A DNA stretch of 64,000 nucleotides from Myxococcota bacterium (GCA_040387835.1 JAZKCZ010000002.1:433758-497757), one strand, 5' to 3'. Numbered from the stretch's first letter, positions 25,447 through 35,352 are shown. Numbers and translations are program-made. The notes: generated from the letters alone by a model not told the origin.

Positions 25447-25842
25447 ATGGATAGAAAATTATATCGTTGCAAACATCAAAATACTTTGGCCGGTGTCTGC
25501 GCCGGATTCGGCAACTACTGGCGTCTTGATCCAAATCTTATTCGCCTCGCTGTTATATTTTTAGCACTTGCTACAGCAATCTTCCCCTTTGCTATTTTAT
25601 ACTTGGTTTTTTGGGCCGTAATTCCCGAAGAAGAATCCAGCACCATTCATTTTGATAGCCATCGCATCTATCGATCCAGTCGCAACAAAAAGATCGCCGG
25701 CGTGTGCGACGGCCTGGCTGAGTTCATGAACTGGAGCACCACCGCGGTCAGACTTTGGACCGCCATCATTGCTGTGCTAACCGGCATTGTCCCCTTAGCC
25801 ACTGCCTATCTGGTGGCGTGGTTGATCATCCCGCAAAAATAA
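25447..25842 (+). CDS. Protein with two tandem PspC domains
   Basis: A 131-residue protein with two PspC domains in tandem: KLYRCKHQNTLAGVCAGFG (about 3-58) and RIYRSSRNKKIAGVCDGLAE (about 72-129), each followed by a membrane helix ending VIPE or IIPQK. Single-domain PspC proteins regulate the phage-shock response at the inner membrane. No pspA or pspF homologue is nearby, so a stress role is only inferred. The gene follows a terminator and probably has its own promoter. Confidence 0.85.
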   Translation: MDRKLYRCKHQNTLAGVCAGFGNYWRLDPNLIRLAVIFLALATAIFPFAILYLVFWAVIPEEESSTIHFDSHRIYRSSRNKKIAGVCDGLAEFMNWSTTAVRLWTAIIAVLTGIVPLATAYLVAWLIIPQK

Positions 25843-25882
25843 TCCATCGACCAAAATCCCTGGGGCGAAGCTAACAATAGAA

Positions 25883-26758
25883 ATGAAAATTCTATTGATG
25901 CTAATCGCCAGTGGCCTGTGTTTCAGCACAGAAGTGGATAACTTTACCGATGTTCATCCACCTCTGGAAGACGGCCGCGAGGGCCTTAATGCGCTGATGG
26001 CCGATCACATGAGACAAGCCGTTCAAAACGCAAACCTGGCTGGATCTTGTAACCCATCGGTTATCGAACACAGCCTAATTGCTGAATTCGGTGGCTCCAT
26101 TGGCCGAATGCTTTGGTCTACTTTAGAAAAAGACTTGGAAACCGCCGACCACATCGATCGAAGGCGCTCCGCAGTCGCTGACTCCATCTACGGCGGCGTA
26201 CATTTTTGGGACGGCATGTGCCTACACGTTGGCCAACTAGGCTTCACCATGCGCGTCGGCGACAACATTATCGGCTCTGATAAAATCGGTCACTTTTTAC
26301 ATATCGGACATCAATACTACCTGAAATCCTACACCTATGCCGGTGGCATTGACGCTGCCATGAGCTACGGCGAATACACCGAACGCACGTACTACGGCCT
26401 GCAAACTTCCGGCGTTTACTCTTATGGCGATTTGGTAGCCGATCTAGAAGGGATGCATTTTTGGCAACGCGTCTTAAACACCGACCTTAAAAAAGGCGTA
26501 TCGCCCTACTTCCAATGTGAAGACAACATTTGGACCCAAATCACTGAGTTCGACTGGGCGGATTATGTAAATCCAGCCTGGGACGAGTCGCTCAACTGCA
26601 GCCGCTTCTCCACCGAACGAATGACCTCAAGCGTTGAGGAACGCATCACCCAAAGAGGCCTCACCTGCCCTGGCAAACCCCATCGATGCGAAGAAATGAT
26701 TGCCCACTATGGCCATTTAAGCCCCAGGCTCATTACGCCAAGGTGCTTCCAACAATAG
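25883..26758 (+). CDS. Exported protein with a histidine-rich motif, function unknown
   Basis: A 291-residue protein with a short signal-like start. It contains GSDKIGHFLHIGHQYYLK (H137, H140, H143) and later a YSYGDLVADLEG motif. The pair of a DKxGH motif with a later SxGDLxA motif is reminiscent of DUF2279-like membrane or periplasmic proteins, but the match is not firm. Metal binding or hydrolysis is possible. Several cysteines lie in the C-terminal 60 residues. Confidence 0.5.
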   Translation: MKILLMLIASGLCFSTEVDNFTDVHPPLEDGREGLNALMADHMRQAVQNANLAGSCNPSVIEHSLIAEFGGSIGRMLWSTLEKDLETADHIDRRRSAVADSIYGGVHFWDGMCLHVGQLGFTMRVGDNIIGSDKIGHFLHIGHQYYLKSYTYAGGIDAAMSYGEYTERTYYGLQTSGVYSYGDLVADLEGMHFWQRVLNTDLKKGVSPYFQCEDNIWTQITEFDWADYVNPAWDESLNCSRFSTERMTSSVEERITQRGLTCPGKPHRCEEMIAHYGHLSPRLITPRCFQQ

Positions 26759-26815
26759 CGTAGAGTCAACCAAGTCGGCTTGCGATCTATTGGTTAAATG
26801 TTTTACCTATTGTAG

Positions 26816-27844
26816 ATGAGTTTATTTAGAATCTTTTTAGCGGCTCTCTTTATGTTAAGCTTGGGCTCGATGAGCGCGACAAAATATTCAAAACCCAGCG
26901 AAGTAGATTTGCAGAAAAAACTAACACCCCTGCAATATCAAGTGACCCAAAAGAATGCGACCGAACCGCCCTTTCAAAATGCTTATTGGGATAACCATGA
27001 TGAAGGCCTGTTTGTGGATATTACCACAGGAGAGCCCCTATTTAGCTCAAGAGACAAATTTGATTCCGGCACCGGCTGGCCTAGTTTTACCAGACCCGTT
27101 GAGTCAAATCATGTCAAACAAAAGACGGACAGCACGCTTGGGCTAACCCGCACAGAGGTTCGGTCCCAAATCGGCGACGCGCATCTGGGGCACATATTTA
27201 ATGACGGGCCTCTGCCCCAGGGCGTTCGGTACTGCATTAATTCCGCAGCTTTAAAATTCGTTCCGGTGGCCAAGCTGGAGAGCGAAGGCTACGGGCAATA
27301 TAAAGCGCTATTTGATCAGCCGAAAGTGAAGATTACACCCATTGCTCAAAACCAATGCACGACTGGCTGCAGCACGAGCTATGAAACAGCTATCTTAGCG
27401 GGTGGCTGCTTTTGGGGCATGGAAGAAATCTTGCGCAAGGTGCCTGGCGTGGTGCAAACGGAAGTGGGCTATACCGGCGGGACGACCAAAAATCCAACTT
27501 ATGAGCAGGTAAAAACCGGTAAGACCGGGCATGCGGAGGCTATTCGCATTGTATTTGACCCTCAAAAGCTTTCTTATGAAGATTTGCTCAAAAAGTGGTT
27601 TTTTAAGATGCATGACTCCAGCACTCTGAATCGGCAAGGCAATGATGTCGGTACCCAATATCGGTCGGCCATTTTCTATCTGTCGCCCGAGCAGCAGAAA
27701 ATCGCCGCGCAGGTTAAAAAACAGATTCCGGGGGCTGTGACGGAAATTAAAAGTGCCGGCGACTTTGAGGCCGCGGAGAAGTATCACCAAGAATACTTAA
27801 AGAAGAACCCCGGCGGTTATACCTGCCACTATCTGAGGCCCTAG
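26816..27844 (+). CDS. msrAB: Exported MsrB-MsrA fusion, peptide methionine sulfoxide reductase
   Basis: A 342-residue bifunctional repair enzyme reducing both R and S sulfoxides of methionine in proteins. After a signal-like N-terminus (1-21), the MsrB domain (about 36-152) shows [24 protein letters not shown] and the catalytic RYCINSAAL (C140). The MsrA domain (about 190-340) starts [13 protein letters not shown] (C198) and has VGYTGG. The MsrB domain lacks the CxxC zinc pairs of the common form. The export signal suggests periplasmic repair. It overlaps the convergent hydrolase gene by 4 bp. Confidence 0.93.
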   Translation: MSLFRIFLAALFMLSLGSMSATKYSKPSEVDLQKKLTPLQYQVTQKNATEPPFQNAYWDNHDEGLFVDITTGEPLFSSRDKFDSGTGWPSFTRPVESNHVKQKTDSTLGLTRTEVRSQIGDAHLGHIFNDGPLPQGVRYCINSAALKFVPVAKLESEGYGQYKALFDQPKVKITPIAQNQCTTGCSTSYETAILAGGCFWGMEEILRKVPGVVQTEVGYTGGTTKNPTYEQVKTGKTGHAEAIRIVFDPQKLSYEDLLKKWFFKMHDSSTLNRQGNDVGTQYRSAIFYLSPEQQKIAAQVKKQIPGAVTEIKSAGDFEAAEKYHQEYLKKNPGGYTCHYLRP

Positions 27845-28875
27845 TTAACCTTGGCCCCTTTAGACGCCTCTCTGCACGCATCCACAATCCAGCCAGAAAC
27901 CAATTTTAAATCCTCGAAAAAGGGCATGTGCCCTGCGCCCGGGACATCTACAACTCGAATCGCTTGGTTCCTACATAACTTCCAAAAGTCCTCCTGTTCT
28001 TTTGGTAGAACTTTATCTTGTTCGCCCCAATACACTGTGGTTTTGGCGTGAAGTGCGCTCAGGCTCTGAGCGGTTAATAAATCTTTGCTGCTGACGGTAG
28101 CCAGCAAGTGATGCAAAGCAGGTTGTTCAAACTGATTGCGCACCGCGCCTTGATAGACATGCCGCATGAAGCCTCGCGGCGGATTAGCAAAAATGCGCTG
28201 AACAAATGAATCTGCCTGACCGCAATCTCGCAGAGAAAAAATCGATTTCAATTCACTGAACGCTTCTTCGGTCATGGGAGCGCCGGCGGGGGAGCTCAGC
28301 ACCAGCGCATCCACTTGATTACCCGGATACAAAGCCAACAAGCTAGCCGCCAGGCCGCCCATTGAATTGCCGAAAACCACCAAAGGCGATTTGACATCCA
28401 AACCAGACACCGCCTCGCAAAGCGCTGCACCCATTTGAGACACGGTCGCATTGGCCACGGTCACACTACCGCCGTGCCCTGGCAAATCGATACCAATCAC
28501 GCGCTTTACTTGCTTAGAAACCGACATCATTAAGTCCGCATAATCGAGGGAACTGGCGCCAAAGCCGTGTAAAACAACTACCGTCGCATCGATCGGCGCC
28601 TTAGAGTTAACCCCGTCAAAGGCCCGCAACGACCCAAACTGCGTAGGCAGCAATCGGGACACAAAACCGCGTCGACTTAAGCAGAACCCGGACCACTGAT
28701 AGTGCGCTTCCATGCCCACGCCAATCATATGCCGCCAAACACTGCGACAAACTGGTTTATCAGGCGCCACCTGGGCTGGTATCGTTTGATCAAGCGGCTC
28801 TTGTCTGGGCGTTATCGACATTTTATCAACATGAATGGCTTTAGAGACAAAGTGTGTTGAACTAATACTAGGCAT
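27841..28875 (-). CDS. Alpha/beta-hydrolase
   Basis: A 344-residue alpha/beta-hydrolase with a 95-residue N-terminal extension. Motifs are [20 protein letters not shown], the nucleophile elbow GNSMGG, and VPGAGHMPF for the catalytic histidine. The likely start is the ATG at 28875, which overlaps the upstream gene by 8 bp; the TTG at 28881 and ATG at 28821 are alternatives. The substrate is unknown. Confidence 0.82.
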   Translation of the reverse strand: MPSISSTHFVSKAIHVDKMSITPRQEPLDQTIPAQVAPDKPVCRSVWRHMIGVGMEAHYQWSGFCLSRRGFVSRLLPTQFGSLRAFDGVNSKAPIDATVVVLHGFGASSLDYADLMMSVSKQVKRVIGIDLPGHGGSVTVANATVSQMGAALCEAVSGLDVKSPLVVFGNSMGGLAASLLALYPGNQVDALVLSSPAGAPMTEEAFSELKSIFSLRDCGQADSFVQRIFANPPRGFMRHVYQGAVRNQFEQPALHHLLATVSSKDLLTAQSLSALHAKTTVYWGEQDKVLPKEQEDFWKLCRNQAIRVVDVPGAGHMPFFEDLKLVSGWIVDACREASKGAKVN

Positions 28876-29227
28876 TGGCAACTCGGGTAAAAAACTGCGT
28901 CACACGGGCGAGCAATTTATCTGTCAGAGGCTCAGAAGCGATTTCCATCGCAAACCCGGTGCCTTGAGTCGGGATAAAATTGGCACCTTGTTTATCAAAC
29001 TCGAGCCTGCCTTCCTTAAACTGCCGCCATTGGACGTGATTTGCAGTCTCTCCCATCCCTTCGAAATGGAGCGGTTCAAAAGTGTCCTTAGGCTGTTCTT
29101 GATACCTGAACCATTGAAATCGCTCACTAGGAGGCCTCGTATCAGGCAAATCCAGCCGCTGCATTTCAAACAAACGGTTGTTGGTATTTTTGAATGAATA
29201 GAGGCATTTTAATTGGTTCGGGAGCAT
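28868..29227 (-). CDS. Small protein of unknown function upstream of the hydrolase
   Basis: A 119-residue protein, soluble and rich in aromatic and charged residues (ERFQWFRYQEQPKDTFEPL). The C-terminal half, GTGFAMEIASEPLTDKLLAR, is open to interpretation, and no family is recognised. It overlaps the hydrolase gene by 8 bp and is probably its operon partner. Confidence 0.45.
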   Translation of the reverse strand: MLPNQLKCLYSFKNTNNRLFEMQRLDLPDTRPPSERFQWFRYQEQPKDTFEPLHFEGMGETANHVQWRQFKEGRLEFDKQGANFIPTQGTGFAMEIASEPLTDKLLARVTQFFTRVANA

Positions 29228-29310
29228 CAAGATGAGATACCAGATTAAAATGCATTTTGGCGCACCCGTCAGCTTGAATACGTTGGCTTGCTCAACATAT
29301 TCTTAACATT

Positions 29311-30672
29311 ATGATTCACTTGCAAATAGCGGTTATCGCAGCCATTTCAATTTTAATACCTGCAAACCTTTTTGCATCGCCCCCATACGTCGTTATCAAG
29401 CCAAGCAACCCTTACTATTATATCAGCGCTGCTGTTACCAACGCACAGGTACCTGCTGGCACTCAGGTCAGCGGTTACGTTATCAATAGCCACGCAAACT
29501 TAAGCAACGCCAAACTTGCCAAAATGAACTTGCAAGGTGCATTTTTAGCCTATTCGAATCTCACCAAAGCAGATTTCTCCGGCGTTAACATGCAACTTGG
29601 CGATATCGCGTTCGCTCATGCGAGCGGCGCCAACTTCGCTGGCGCAAAACTCTCAGGCACGGCCATGAGCGGCGCCGATCTAACCGGGGCGATTTTTGAC
29701 AACGCCCAAGTGTTTTCGGCCCCGGCTGAAAACGCCACTTTCACCCATGCCAGCCTAAAAAAGGTACAGATGGGTTACGCGAACGTTGCAGGGTCGTCCT
29801 TCAGGCATGCGGATCTAACGGGCGCCAGTATGAGCGGGGTTGCCGCCAACGGCGCGGATTTTTACAAGGCCAATCTCAAAGGCGCAAACTTCACCGGCGC
29901 AGACCTCAGCGGAGCAAAAAACTTTGCCTTTGCTGAGGTCGATAGCACAACCGTGTTCGAAAATACCATCATGCCCGATGGCACGATGAAGAACATGGCT
30001 TCGAAAAAAGTGTTACCAAGTGATGCAGGCAGCGGTGCGCCGGTCTATGTAACGCCCGACAACCCATTTTACATTTTGGTTTCGGTAGGAAACGCCGCTA
30101 ATTACGACAGCATTGTAAAAGGTTACCACCTAAAGCCTTTTGCCAATCTTAGAGGCGCTAATCTTTCCAGCGCCAATTTATCCGGCTCCTCGCTCGCATT
30201 TGCAAACCTAACAGGCGCCAACTTAAATAAGAGCTTTTGCCAGCAAATGAATCTAAACGGCGCACATGCCCAAAAGATTAAACTCAATGGCGCCAAGCTT
30301 TCCGGGCTGTCTGCCACTTTAGGCGATTTTGAAAAGGCGAGTTTTCGAGGCGCGCAAATGCATTTGGTCGCCCTTACTTTTGGCAATTTTCGAAACAGTA
30401 ATTTTGAGAAAGCGGACCTCGCCTTTGCCACGTTGAACGGGTCCGATTTTACCGGGGCAAAACTCCGCTACGTGAATCTCGCTAGTACAGATGTTAACGG
30501 CGCCAATTTCACCAACGCCGACATGACAGGCATCAACCTCAGCAACGCGGATTTAACCGGCTCCACCTTAACGGGAGCACTTCTAAAGGAGGCCATTTTT
30601 TGCAACACCCTCATGCCAGACGGCACCGTGAAAGCCCCCCGTGCCGGCATGTGCCCCGACCAGCCGGAGTGA
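29311..30672 (+). CDS. Exported pentapeptide-repeat protein with internal duplication
   Basis: A 453-residue protein with a signal peptide (about 1-22) and two blocks of A(N/D)Lxx pentapeptide repeats, such as GANFTGADLSGAK. Each block starts with a related non-repeat module (PSNPYYYISAAVTNA and PDNPFYILVSVGNA) and ends with a related cap (IMPDGTMK and LMPDGTVK), so the gene arose by duplication of a block of about 220 residues. Pentapeptide repeats form right-handed quadrilateral beta-helices. The exported location argues against a gyrase-protecting role; adhesion or structure is possible. Confidence 0.85.
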   Translation: MIHLQIAVIAAISILIPANLFASPPYVVIKPSNPYYYISAAVTNAQVPAGTQVSGYVINSHANLSNAKLAKMNLQGAFLAYSNLTKADFSGVNMQLGDIAFAHASGANFAGAKLSGTAMSGADLTGAIFDNAQVFSAPAENATFTHASLKKVQMGYANVAGSSFRHADLTGASMSGVAANGADFYKANLKGANFTGADLSGAKNFAFAEVDSTTVFENTIMPDGTMKNMASKKVLPSDAGSGAPVYVTPDNPFYILVSVGNAANYDSIVKGYHLKPFANLRGANLSSANLSGSSLAFANLTGANLNKSFCQQMNLNGAHAQKIKLNGAKLSGLSATLGDFEKASFRGAQMHLVALTFGNFRNSNFEKADLAFATLNGSDFTGAKLRYVNLASTDVNGANFTNADMTGINLSNADLTGSTLTGALLKEAIFCNTLMPDGTVKAPRAGMCPDQPE

Positions 30673-30727
30673 CCTTTGTTTACTCAGTAATAGTTGATTC
30701 TACAAATTTCAGATATATAGAGAAACT

Positions 30728-31648
30728 ATGGAGGAGCAGACAAACAAACCTTGGCAAGCTGAAAATATCGTTACTGCAGAGCTGGCAACGTTGTTAATTA
30801 GTCAACAATTTCCCAAACTAACGGTAGACACCATCCTACCCATGGGTGCCGGCTGGGACAACACGGCTTATTTGGTCAATCAAAACTTAGTCTTCCGATT
30901 TCCAAGAAGACAGATTGCCGTCGATTTAATGACGCATGAATCACGGGTCTTAACGCAGATCGCCCATCGATTGCCCCTGCCCGTGCCACTGCCTATTTAT
31001 ATTGGTCAGGCGTCTACTCATTTTCCGTGGCCCTTTAGCGGGTACACCCTCCTGCCCGGGCAGACCGCATGTGAGGCGGCCTTGAGCGCGAATGAGCGCG
31101 TGGCTGCCGCGAAGCCTTTGGCTGAGTTTCTAAAAGCATTGCACAGCATAACACCACCCAAAGAAGCCCCGGCGGATACTTTAGGCCGCGCGGACCCCAA
31201 ATTACGTTGGGGAAGAACGCTTGCGCAGCTTAATAAAATCAACACGCTGCAAATATTCGCCAATATGAAGCCGCTCTTTCGGCAGCTGGAAGAACTCAAA
31301 GACCTCCAGGAGCTTGAACTTTCCCCGAACCAAAATGTGCTCTGCCATGGAGATTTATACGCCAGGCATATACTCATCGCAACAAATCGAACTCCCTGCG
31401 GTATCATCGACTGGGGCGATGTGCATATTGGCAACCGCGCGGTGGATTTATCGTTGGCATTCGCATTTCTACCTCCAGCGGGCCGCGAGATATTTTTTGA
31501 GTATTATGGAACAGTAGATCGACTGACCTTAAGATTAGCGCAGTTGAGAGCTTTATTCAGCCTGGCAACGCTTTTAGTATTTAGCCATGACATCAAAGAG
31601 GAAGCGCTTTTCAATGAGGCGCATTGGTCTTTGGGAATGATTAAGTGA
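30728..31648 (+). CDS. APH-family phosphotransferase
   Basis: A 306-residue aminoglycoside/macrolide phosphotransferase-like kinase. It shows MGAGWDNTAYLV (nucleotide loop), FRFPRR, the catalytic VLCHGDLYARHILI and the metal-binding GIIDWGDVHIG. Family members phosphorylate antibiotics, choline, homoserine or other small hydroxyl compounds. With no resistance context, the substrate cannot be named. The ATG at 30728 has a GAG-type site upstream; pirin follows 13 bp after the stop. Confidence 0.8.
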   Translation: MEEQTNKPWQAENIVTAELATLLISQQFPKLTVDTILPMGAGWDNTAYLVNQNLVFRFPRRQIAVDLMTHESRVLTQIAHRLPLPVPLPIYIGQASTHFPWPFSGYTLLPGQTACEAALSANERVAAAKPLAEFLKALHSITPPKEAPADTLGRADPKLRWGRTLAQLNKINTLQIFANMKPLFRQLEELKDLQELELSPNQNVLCHGDLYARHILIATNRTPCGIIDWGDVHIGNRAVDLSLAFAFLPPAGREIFFEYYGTVDRLTLRLAQLRALFSLATLLVFSHDIKEEALFNEAHWSLGMIK

Positions 31649-31661
31649 TACGCTTGCCCCA

Positions 31662-32360
31662 ATGATCCAACTTCGAAAATCAAACGACCGAGGTCATGCC
31701 AAACATGGGTGGCTCGATACTTACTACACATTCTCCTTCGCCAACTACCATGATCCCAAATTTGTGGGCTTCCGCGATTTGCTGGTCATCAATGAAGATC
31801 GCATCCAACCGGGGCAAGGTTTTGGAAAACACCCTCATGAGAACATGGAGATTATTACCTACATTCTGGAGGGCGAGCTGGAGCATAAAGACAGCATGGG
31901 CACTGGCTCCGTGATTCGCCCTGGCGATATTCAACGCATGAGCGCCGGCACTGGCGTTATCCATAGCGAGTTTAATCATTCACAAACGCAAATGGTTCAT
32001 CTGCTACAGATTTGGATCACGCCGCAACAAAAGGGCATAAAACCTGGCTACGAAGAGAAGCGCTTTTCGACCGATGAAAAAAAGAACCGTTTAAAGCTGG
32101 TCGCTTCACCCACGGGTGAAGATGGTTCAGTAACGATTCATCAAGATGTGAAACTTTACGTGACCCTCTTGGAAAGCAGTCAAAAAGTGGAGCATCTCTT
32201 TGCACTTGGCCGCCATGGCTGGATACAAGTCGCGCGGGGCGGCGTTAAGTTAAATGAGCAAATTTTAGAAGCAGGTGACGGGGCCGCTATTAGCGGCGAG
32301 CCTCAAATCGAACTAATCGCCGATAAGGCGTCAGAAGTACTACTATTTGACTTGGTCTGA
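31662..32360 (+). CDS. Pirin family protein (YhhW-like)
   Basis: A 232-residue bicupin. It opens with RGHAKHGWLDTYYTFSFANY and has the iron-site residues in FGKHPHENMEIITYILEGEL plus later H and E residues in SAGTGVIHSEFNH, all standard for pirins. Family members have quercetinase activity in vitro or regulatory roles. It is probably co-transcribed with the phosphotransferase. Confidence 0.9.
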   Translation: MIQLRKSNDRGHAKHGWLDTYYTFSFANYHDPKFVGFRDLLVINEDRIQPGQGFGKHPHENMEIITYILEGELEHKDSMGTGSVIRPGDIQRMSAGTGVIHSEFNHSQTQMVHLLQIWITPQQKGIKPGYEEKRFSTDEKKNRLKLVASPTGEDGSVTIHQDVKLYVTLLESSQKVEHLFALGRHGWIQVARGGVKLNEQILEAGDGAAISGEPQIELIADKASEVLLFDLV

Positions 32361-32378
32361 CACTTGGCACATGGCCTC

Positions 32379-34376
32379 TTAATTACCGTTTGCTATGGCT
32401 CTAATGGCTATTCGATCTAAATTTGTTCTTACATTTGCGACTAAATGGCGATTGAGCGCGAGATACGCTTGAGCTTCAGGAATTCCTATCAGGCCCAATA
32501 CGAATTCACGAGGCATCTTTATCGAATGGGCAAGCGCATTATCTTTAAATGCTTCAAGTTTTACATTAGTTGGAGCGCTTAAGAAAGGCCTGAGCATCGT
32601 TAGTAGAGTACTGATAGCAGTATCTCCCTTCTTTGCCCAATCAATGGACTGATATAAAAATTCGCAAGGAATTTCGTTAGGAAGCAACGCTAACTCTGCT
32701 GGGGCAAGTGACTTCAGCTTTCGAATCAAATTGATGGCGTTATAGGCAATGAGGACAGGCTTTGACATACCGCTGGCATCTGCCTCGGCAACTGCTGCCT
32801 CTAGGCCTTTTGAGAAGGGCGATTTTTTAAGTGGTGCCAAGTCACCGCGTCTCAAGCGTCCAACTTTTTTAGCCAATTTCTCGCTTTTGCCTAACGATGC
32901 ATAATTTGCCGCGATCGAAAAAGCTGCGACGTAAGGAATGTTCAGCGCTTCGTAGAGTGTTTGGGCCTGATTCCATTCATCTATTAAGGTTGAGGTTCTG
33001 ATGAAACTGACGGCAAGACTTGCCGCGCGTGCTGTTTCGCGATCTAGACTTTCAGCCAGCACTTCTTGAGCCTTAGCATGGGCTAACCCACCTAGAGCAC
33101 CGCCAATAGGGCCGGCAATACTGTAGCCAGCGGAACCGCCAAGGGTCCGGCCCCCAGAGCCTTCATAGGCGGCAATTAGGAGCGGCATTTTCGAGAGCGC
33201 ATCAAGCATGACGATTTGGCCGACCGTTAGTGGATTGTCCAGTTCAGCAGCGTATGATGTCTTACCGTCATCGCCTGCCAAAATATCGATGGTTAAATAT
33301 CGGACCCTTTGCTGGAAGATAAGATTTTGCAACATTGCTCCCGCATTAGCGTTTTCGGAAAGCAAATTTGCCACGTGGGCAAGCTGAGCTGCCATGGATG
33401 CGGCAAGGACTGGGTGCCTTGTCACAAAACTGGGCAAATCCTGCAAAAACTGCCTAGCATTTTCGGCAAGCTTTTGCGGGTCCCCTAAAGCAGCCCAAGT
33501 TTCAGAAAATGCCCTTTGATACGCTTGGGACGTGCTGGAAATACCTTGTTGCGCCAAAGAGTACTCCAACACTAGTCTTGCTAAAGTTGGCTTTGCATCA
33601 ACGGAGGTAAGCCAACTCTGGGCCCAGTTTAATGTGGATTGCACAAGCCCTACCTGAGGATAAGGGTCGGCACCTTGATATGTTTTCTGAAGATTTTCCT
33701 CAAAGGCTTGAAGCTCGCTCATTTTACTAGCCACTTGTTCTCGAGCGGCATTTTGTTCTATCAACCGCCTGATTTCGGTAGCCTTTTCTTGATAAAGACG
33801 TAAATTTTCAGGTCTTTGCTGCTCTAACTTTCGCGTAAGTTCCACATCTTTTTGAACGATCTTCTTGGCCACGTCCCTCAATATATCAATGTGAACCAAC
33901 TCGCTTTTACAGGCACTGAGATGCGCCGACAGCGAACGACCGCGGGGTGTCCGTATCAAATCTTCGCAGTCAACAATATGGGCATATAAGGTTGCCGAGA
34001 ATTCATTCAGTTTATTCAGAGTGGTGAGATGTTGACTTCTCGTTATATGAGCCGCAAGTCTTTTCCCATAGGTTCTTTGCAGCATGGAGTTTTCATCATC
34101 GCTCGCGGGAGGTAGGCGCAAATGCCTTCTTTCCCAACTTAAAGTCGACAAGTCATGTCCCACTGGATGCGCGACCGGCAATTCCAGCGTTTTCAATGAA
34201 CTGTCTAAAAATTCATAATAAGCCTCAACGCTTTTTTTGTACTGAGCTGTGATTTCGAGCGGAGCAGAATCAAAGCTGTCGTTTTCACCAGTGGCCGATG
34301 CATGAGAAGGGCTATACCTTTCATCGCTGTCAGGGGTATAAACTTCTAGCCGATCGCCGGTAAAAATTCCCTTCAT
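32379..34376 (-). CDS. Large protein of unknown function (665 residues)
   Basis: A largely helical 665-residue protein with no signal peptide and no recognised domain. An N-terminal acidic region (1-45) is followed by coiled-coil-like stretches (about 165-235, VELTRKLEQQRPENLRLYQE). A hydrophobic glycine-zipper segment (about 415-440, GGSAGYSIAGPIGGALGGLA) follows, then a helical C-terminal half. Glycine zippers occur in membrane-inserting toxins and effectors, so a secreted role is possible but speculative. It is monocistronic and convergent with the pirin gene. Confidence 0.6.
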   Translation of the reverse strand: MKGIFTGDRLEVYTPDSDERYSPSHASATGENDSFDSAPLEITAQYKKSVEAYYEFLDSSLKTLELPVAHPVGHDLSTLSWERRHLRLPPASDDENSMLQRTYGKRLAAHITRSQHLTTLNKLNEFSATLYAHIVDCEDLIRTPRGRSLSAHLSACKSELVHIDILRDVAKKIVQKDVELTRKLEQQRPENLRLYQEKATEIRRLIEQNAAREQVASKMSELQAFEENLQKTYQGADPYPQVGLVQSTLNWAQSWLTSVDAKPTLARLVLEYSLAQQGISSTSQAYQRAFSETWAALGDPQKLAENARQFLQDLPSFVTRHPVLAASMAAQLAHVANLLSENANAGAMLQNLIFQQRVRYLTIDILAGDDGKTSYAAELDNPLTVGQIVMLDALSKMPLLIAAYEGSGGRTLGGSAGYSIAGPIGGALGGLAHAKAQEVLAESLDRETARAASLAVSFIRTSTLIDEWNQAQTLYEALNIPYVAAFSIAANYASLGKSEKLAKKVGRLRRGDLAPLKKSPFSKGLEAAVAEADASGMSKPVLIAYNAINLIRKLKSLAPAELALLPNEIPCEFLYQSIDWAKKGDTAISTLLTMLRPFLSAPTNVKLEAFKDNALAHSIKMPREFVLGLIGIPEAQAYLALNRHLVANVRTNLDRIAIRAIANGN

Positions 34377-34578
34377 AGTACATTATATCATAAATTTTGA
34401 TCAGCGTTAACGATCCAATAAACATATCGCTAAAATGACCCACATTGACCATTACACGCAACAATAAATAACAGTCTAACCATGAAGCTTAACCATGTCC
34501 AGTTTGTACACGTTTTCTTTTTTACCTTCTCGATTGGCAGTTCCAATATTCCAGTTAGAATATCGAACTGTTGCAGCG

Positions 34579-35352
34579 CTACTCCTTACAAAAGACCACA
34601 TCACGGGGCGCAATTTTCAACGTTTTTGCAAACCAGACTCTTGCTGTTTCTTTATCACCCAGTTGATCAATGAGCTTATTTTCCATTGCGAGCGATCCAG
34701 ATAAAGACGAACCGTTGGCAAGTTTTTTGACCTGTTCGAGGGGCAAACGTCTGTTCTCGGAAACTAATTCCGTGAAATGGTCATGCCAATCTTTCAAATT
34801 TCGTTCTATGAACACCCTTTCTCTAGGAGCGAGTGGCTTATGTTCTGTTCCATGGTCTTTAAATTCGGCAGAGCTTAAAGAAACATATTTCAGTCCATCT
34901 TTGGTATTTTTTTCACTTTTTTCTAAATAAGACATTGTGATTCCAATGGCTCCAACGTCCGAAAATCGTGATGCAATAATCGTTTTTGCACCCGTTGCAA
35001 TCATATAAGCAGCAGAGAGTCCCATGTCTCCTATTTGCGCCACCACCGGTTTAGAGGCATGTTTGAATCCGTTGGTGATAGCTTCTCCAGCAGCCGGTTG
35101 GCCGCCCGACGAATCGATAGATGCTAATACACCTAAGATGTCCGGATTTTTTTCTGCCTGACGAAGCTGGGCTAGGACTTCATCTGGCGTTGTGCTCTTC
35201 ATTTCACCTTGAGCGTACGAAACAATTTCACCCAAGATAGGTATTACCGCGATATTGCATTGTTCAACTTTATACTCTCTGATGGCCAAAACCATAAATC
35301 CAAAGAAAGCCAACAGCAACGCGGACCCAAATAGCAGTTTTATGAACTTCAC
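34579..35352 (-). CDS. SppA-like signal peptide peptidase (S49 family)
   Basis: A 257-residue single-domain S49 serine protease anchored by one N-terminal membrane helix (about 4-24). The Ser-Lys dyad is visible as S113 in MGLSAAYMIATG and K165 in SAEFKDHGTEHKPL. DVGAIGI is the conserved strand after the serine. SppA-type enzymes degrade released signal peptides in the membrane. The start is uncertain: the GTG at 35352 gives a compact N-terminus and a TTG at 35379 is the longer option. No ribosome-binding site decides between them. The 200 bp downstream hold nothing recognisable. Confidence 0.82.
   Translation of the reverse strand: MKFIKLLFGSALLLAFFGFMVLAIREYKVEQCNIAVIPILGEIVSYAQGEMKSTTPDEVLAQLRQAEKNPDILGVLASIDSSGGQPAAGEAITNGFKHASKPVVAQIGDMGLSAAYMIATGAKTIIASRFSDVGAIGITMSYLEKSEKNTKDGLKYVSLSSAEFKDHGTEHKPLAPRERVFIERNLKDWHDHFTELVSENRRLPLEQVKKLANGSSLSGSLAMENKLIDQLGDKETARVWFAKTLKIAPRDVVFCKE

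Noticed and set aside
29311..30672. Tandem DNA repeats over the pentapeptide gene as a satellite
   Set aside because: The periodicity follows the protein repeat and the DNA copies are diverged, so this is coding.
30728..31648. APH-family kinase as an antibiotic-resistance gene
   Set aside because: Only general kinase motifs are visible and the neighbour is a pirin; nothing in the sequence shows a drug substrate.
34377..34578. Short plus-strand frames in the gap downstream of the SppA-like gene
   Set aside because: They have no ribosome-binding site or family match and run into the antisense of the protease gene; I see nothing else in this gap.
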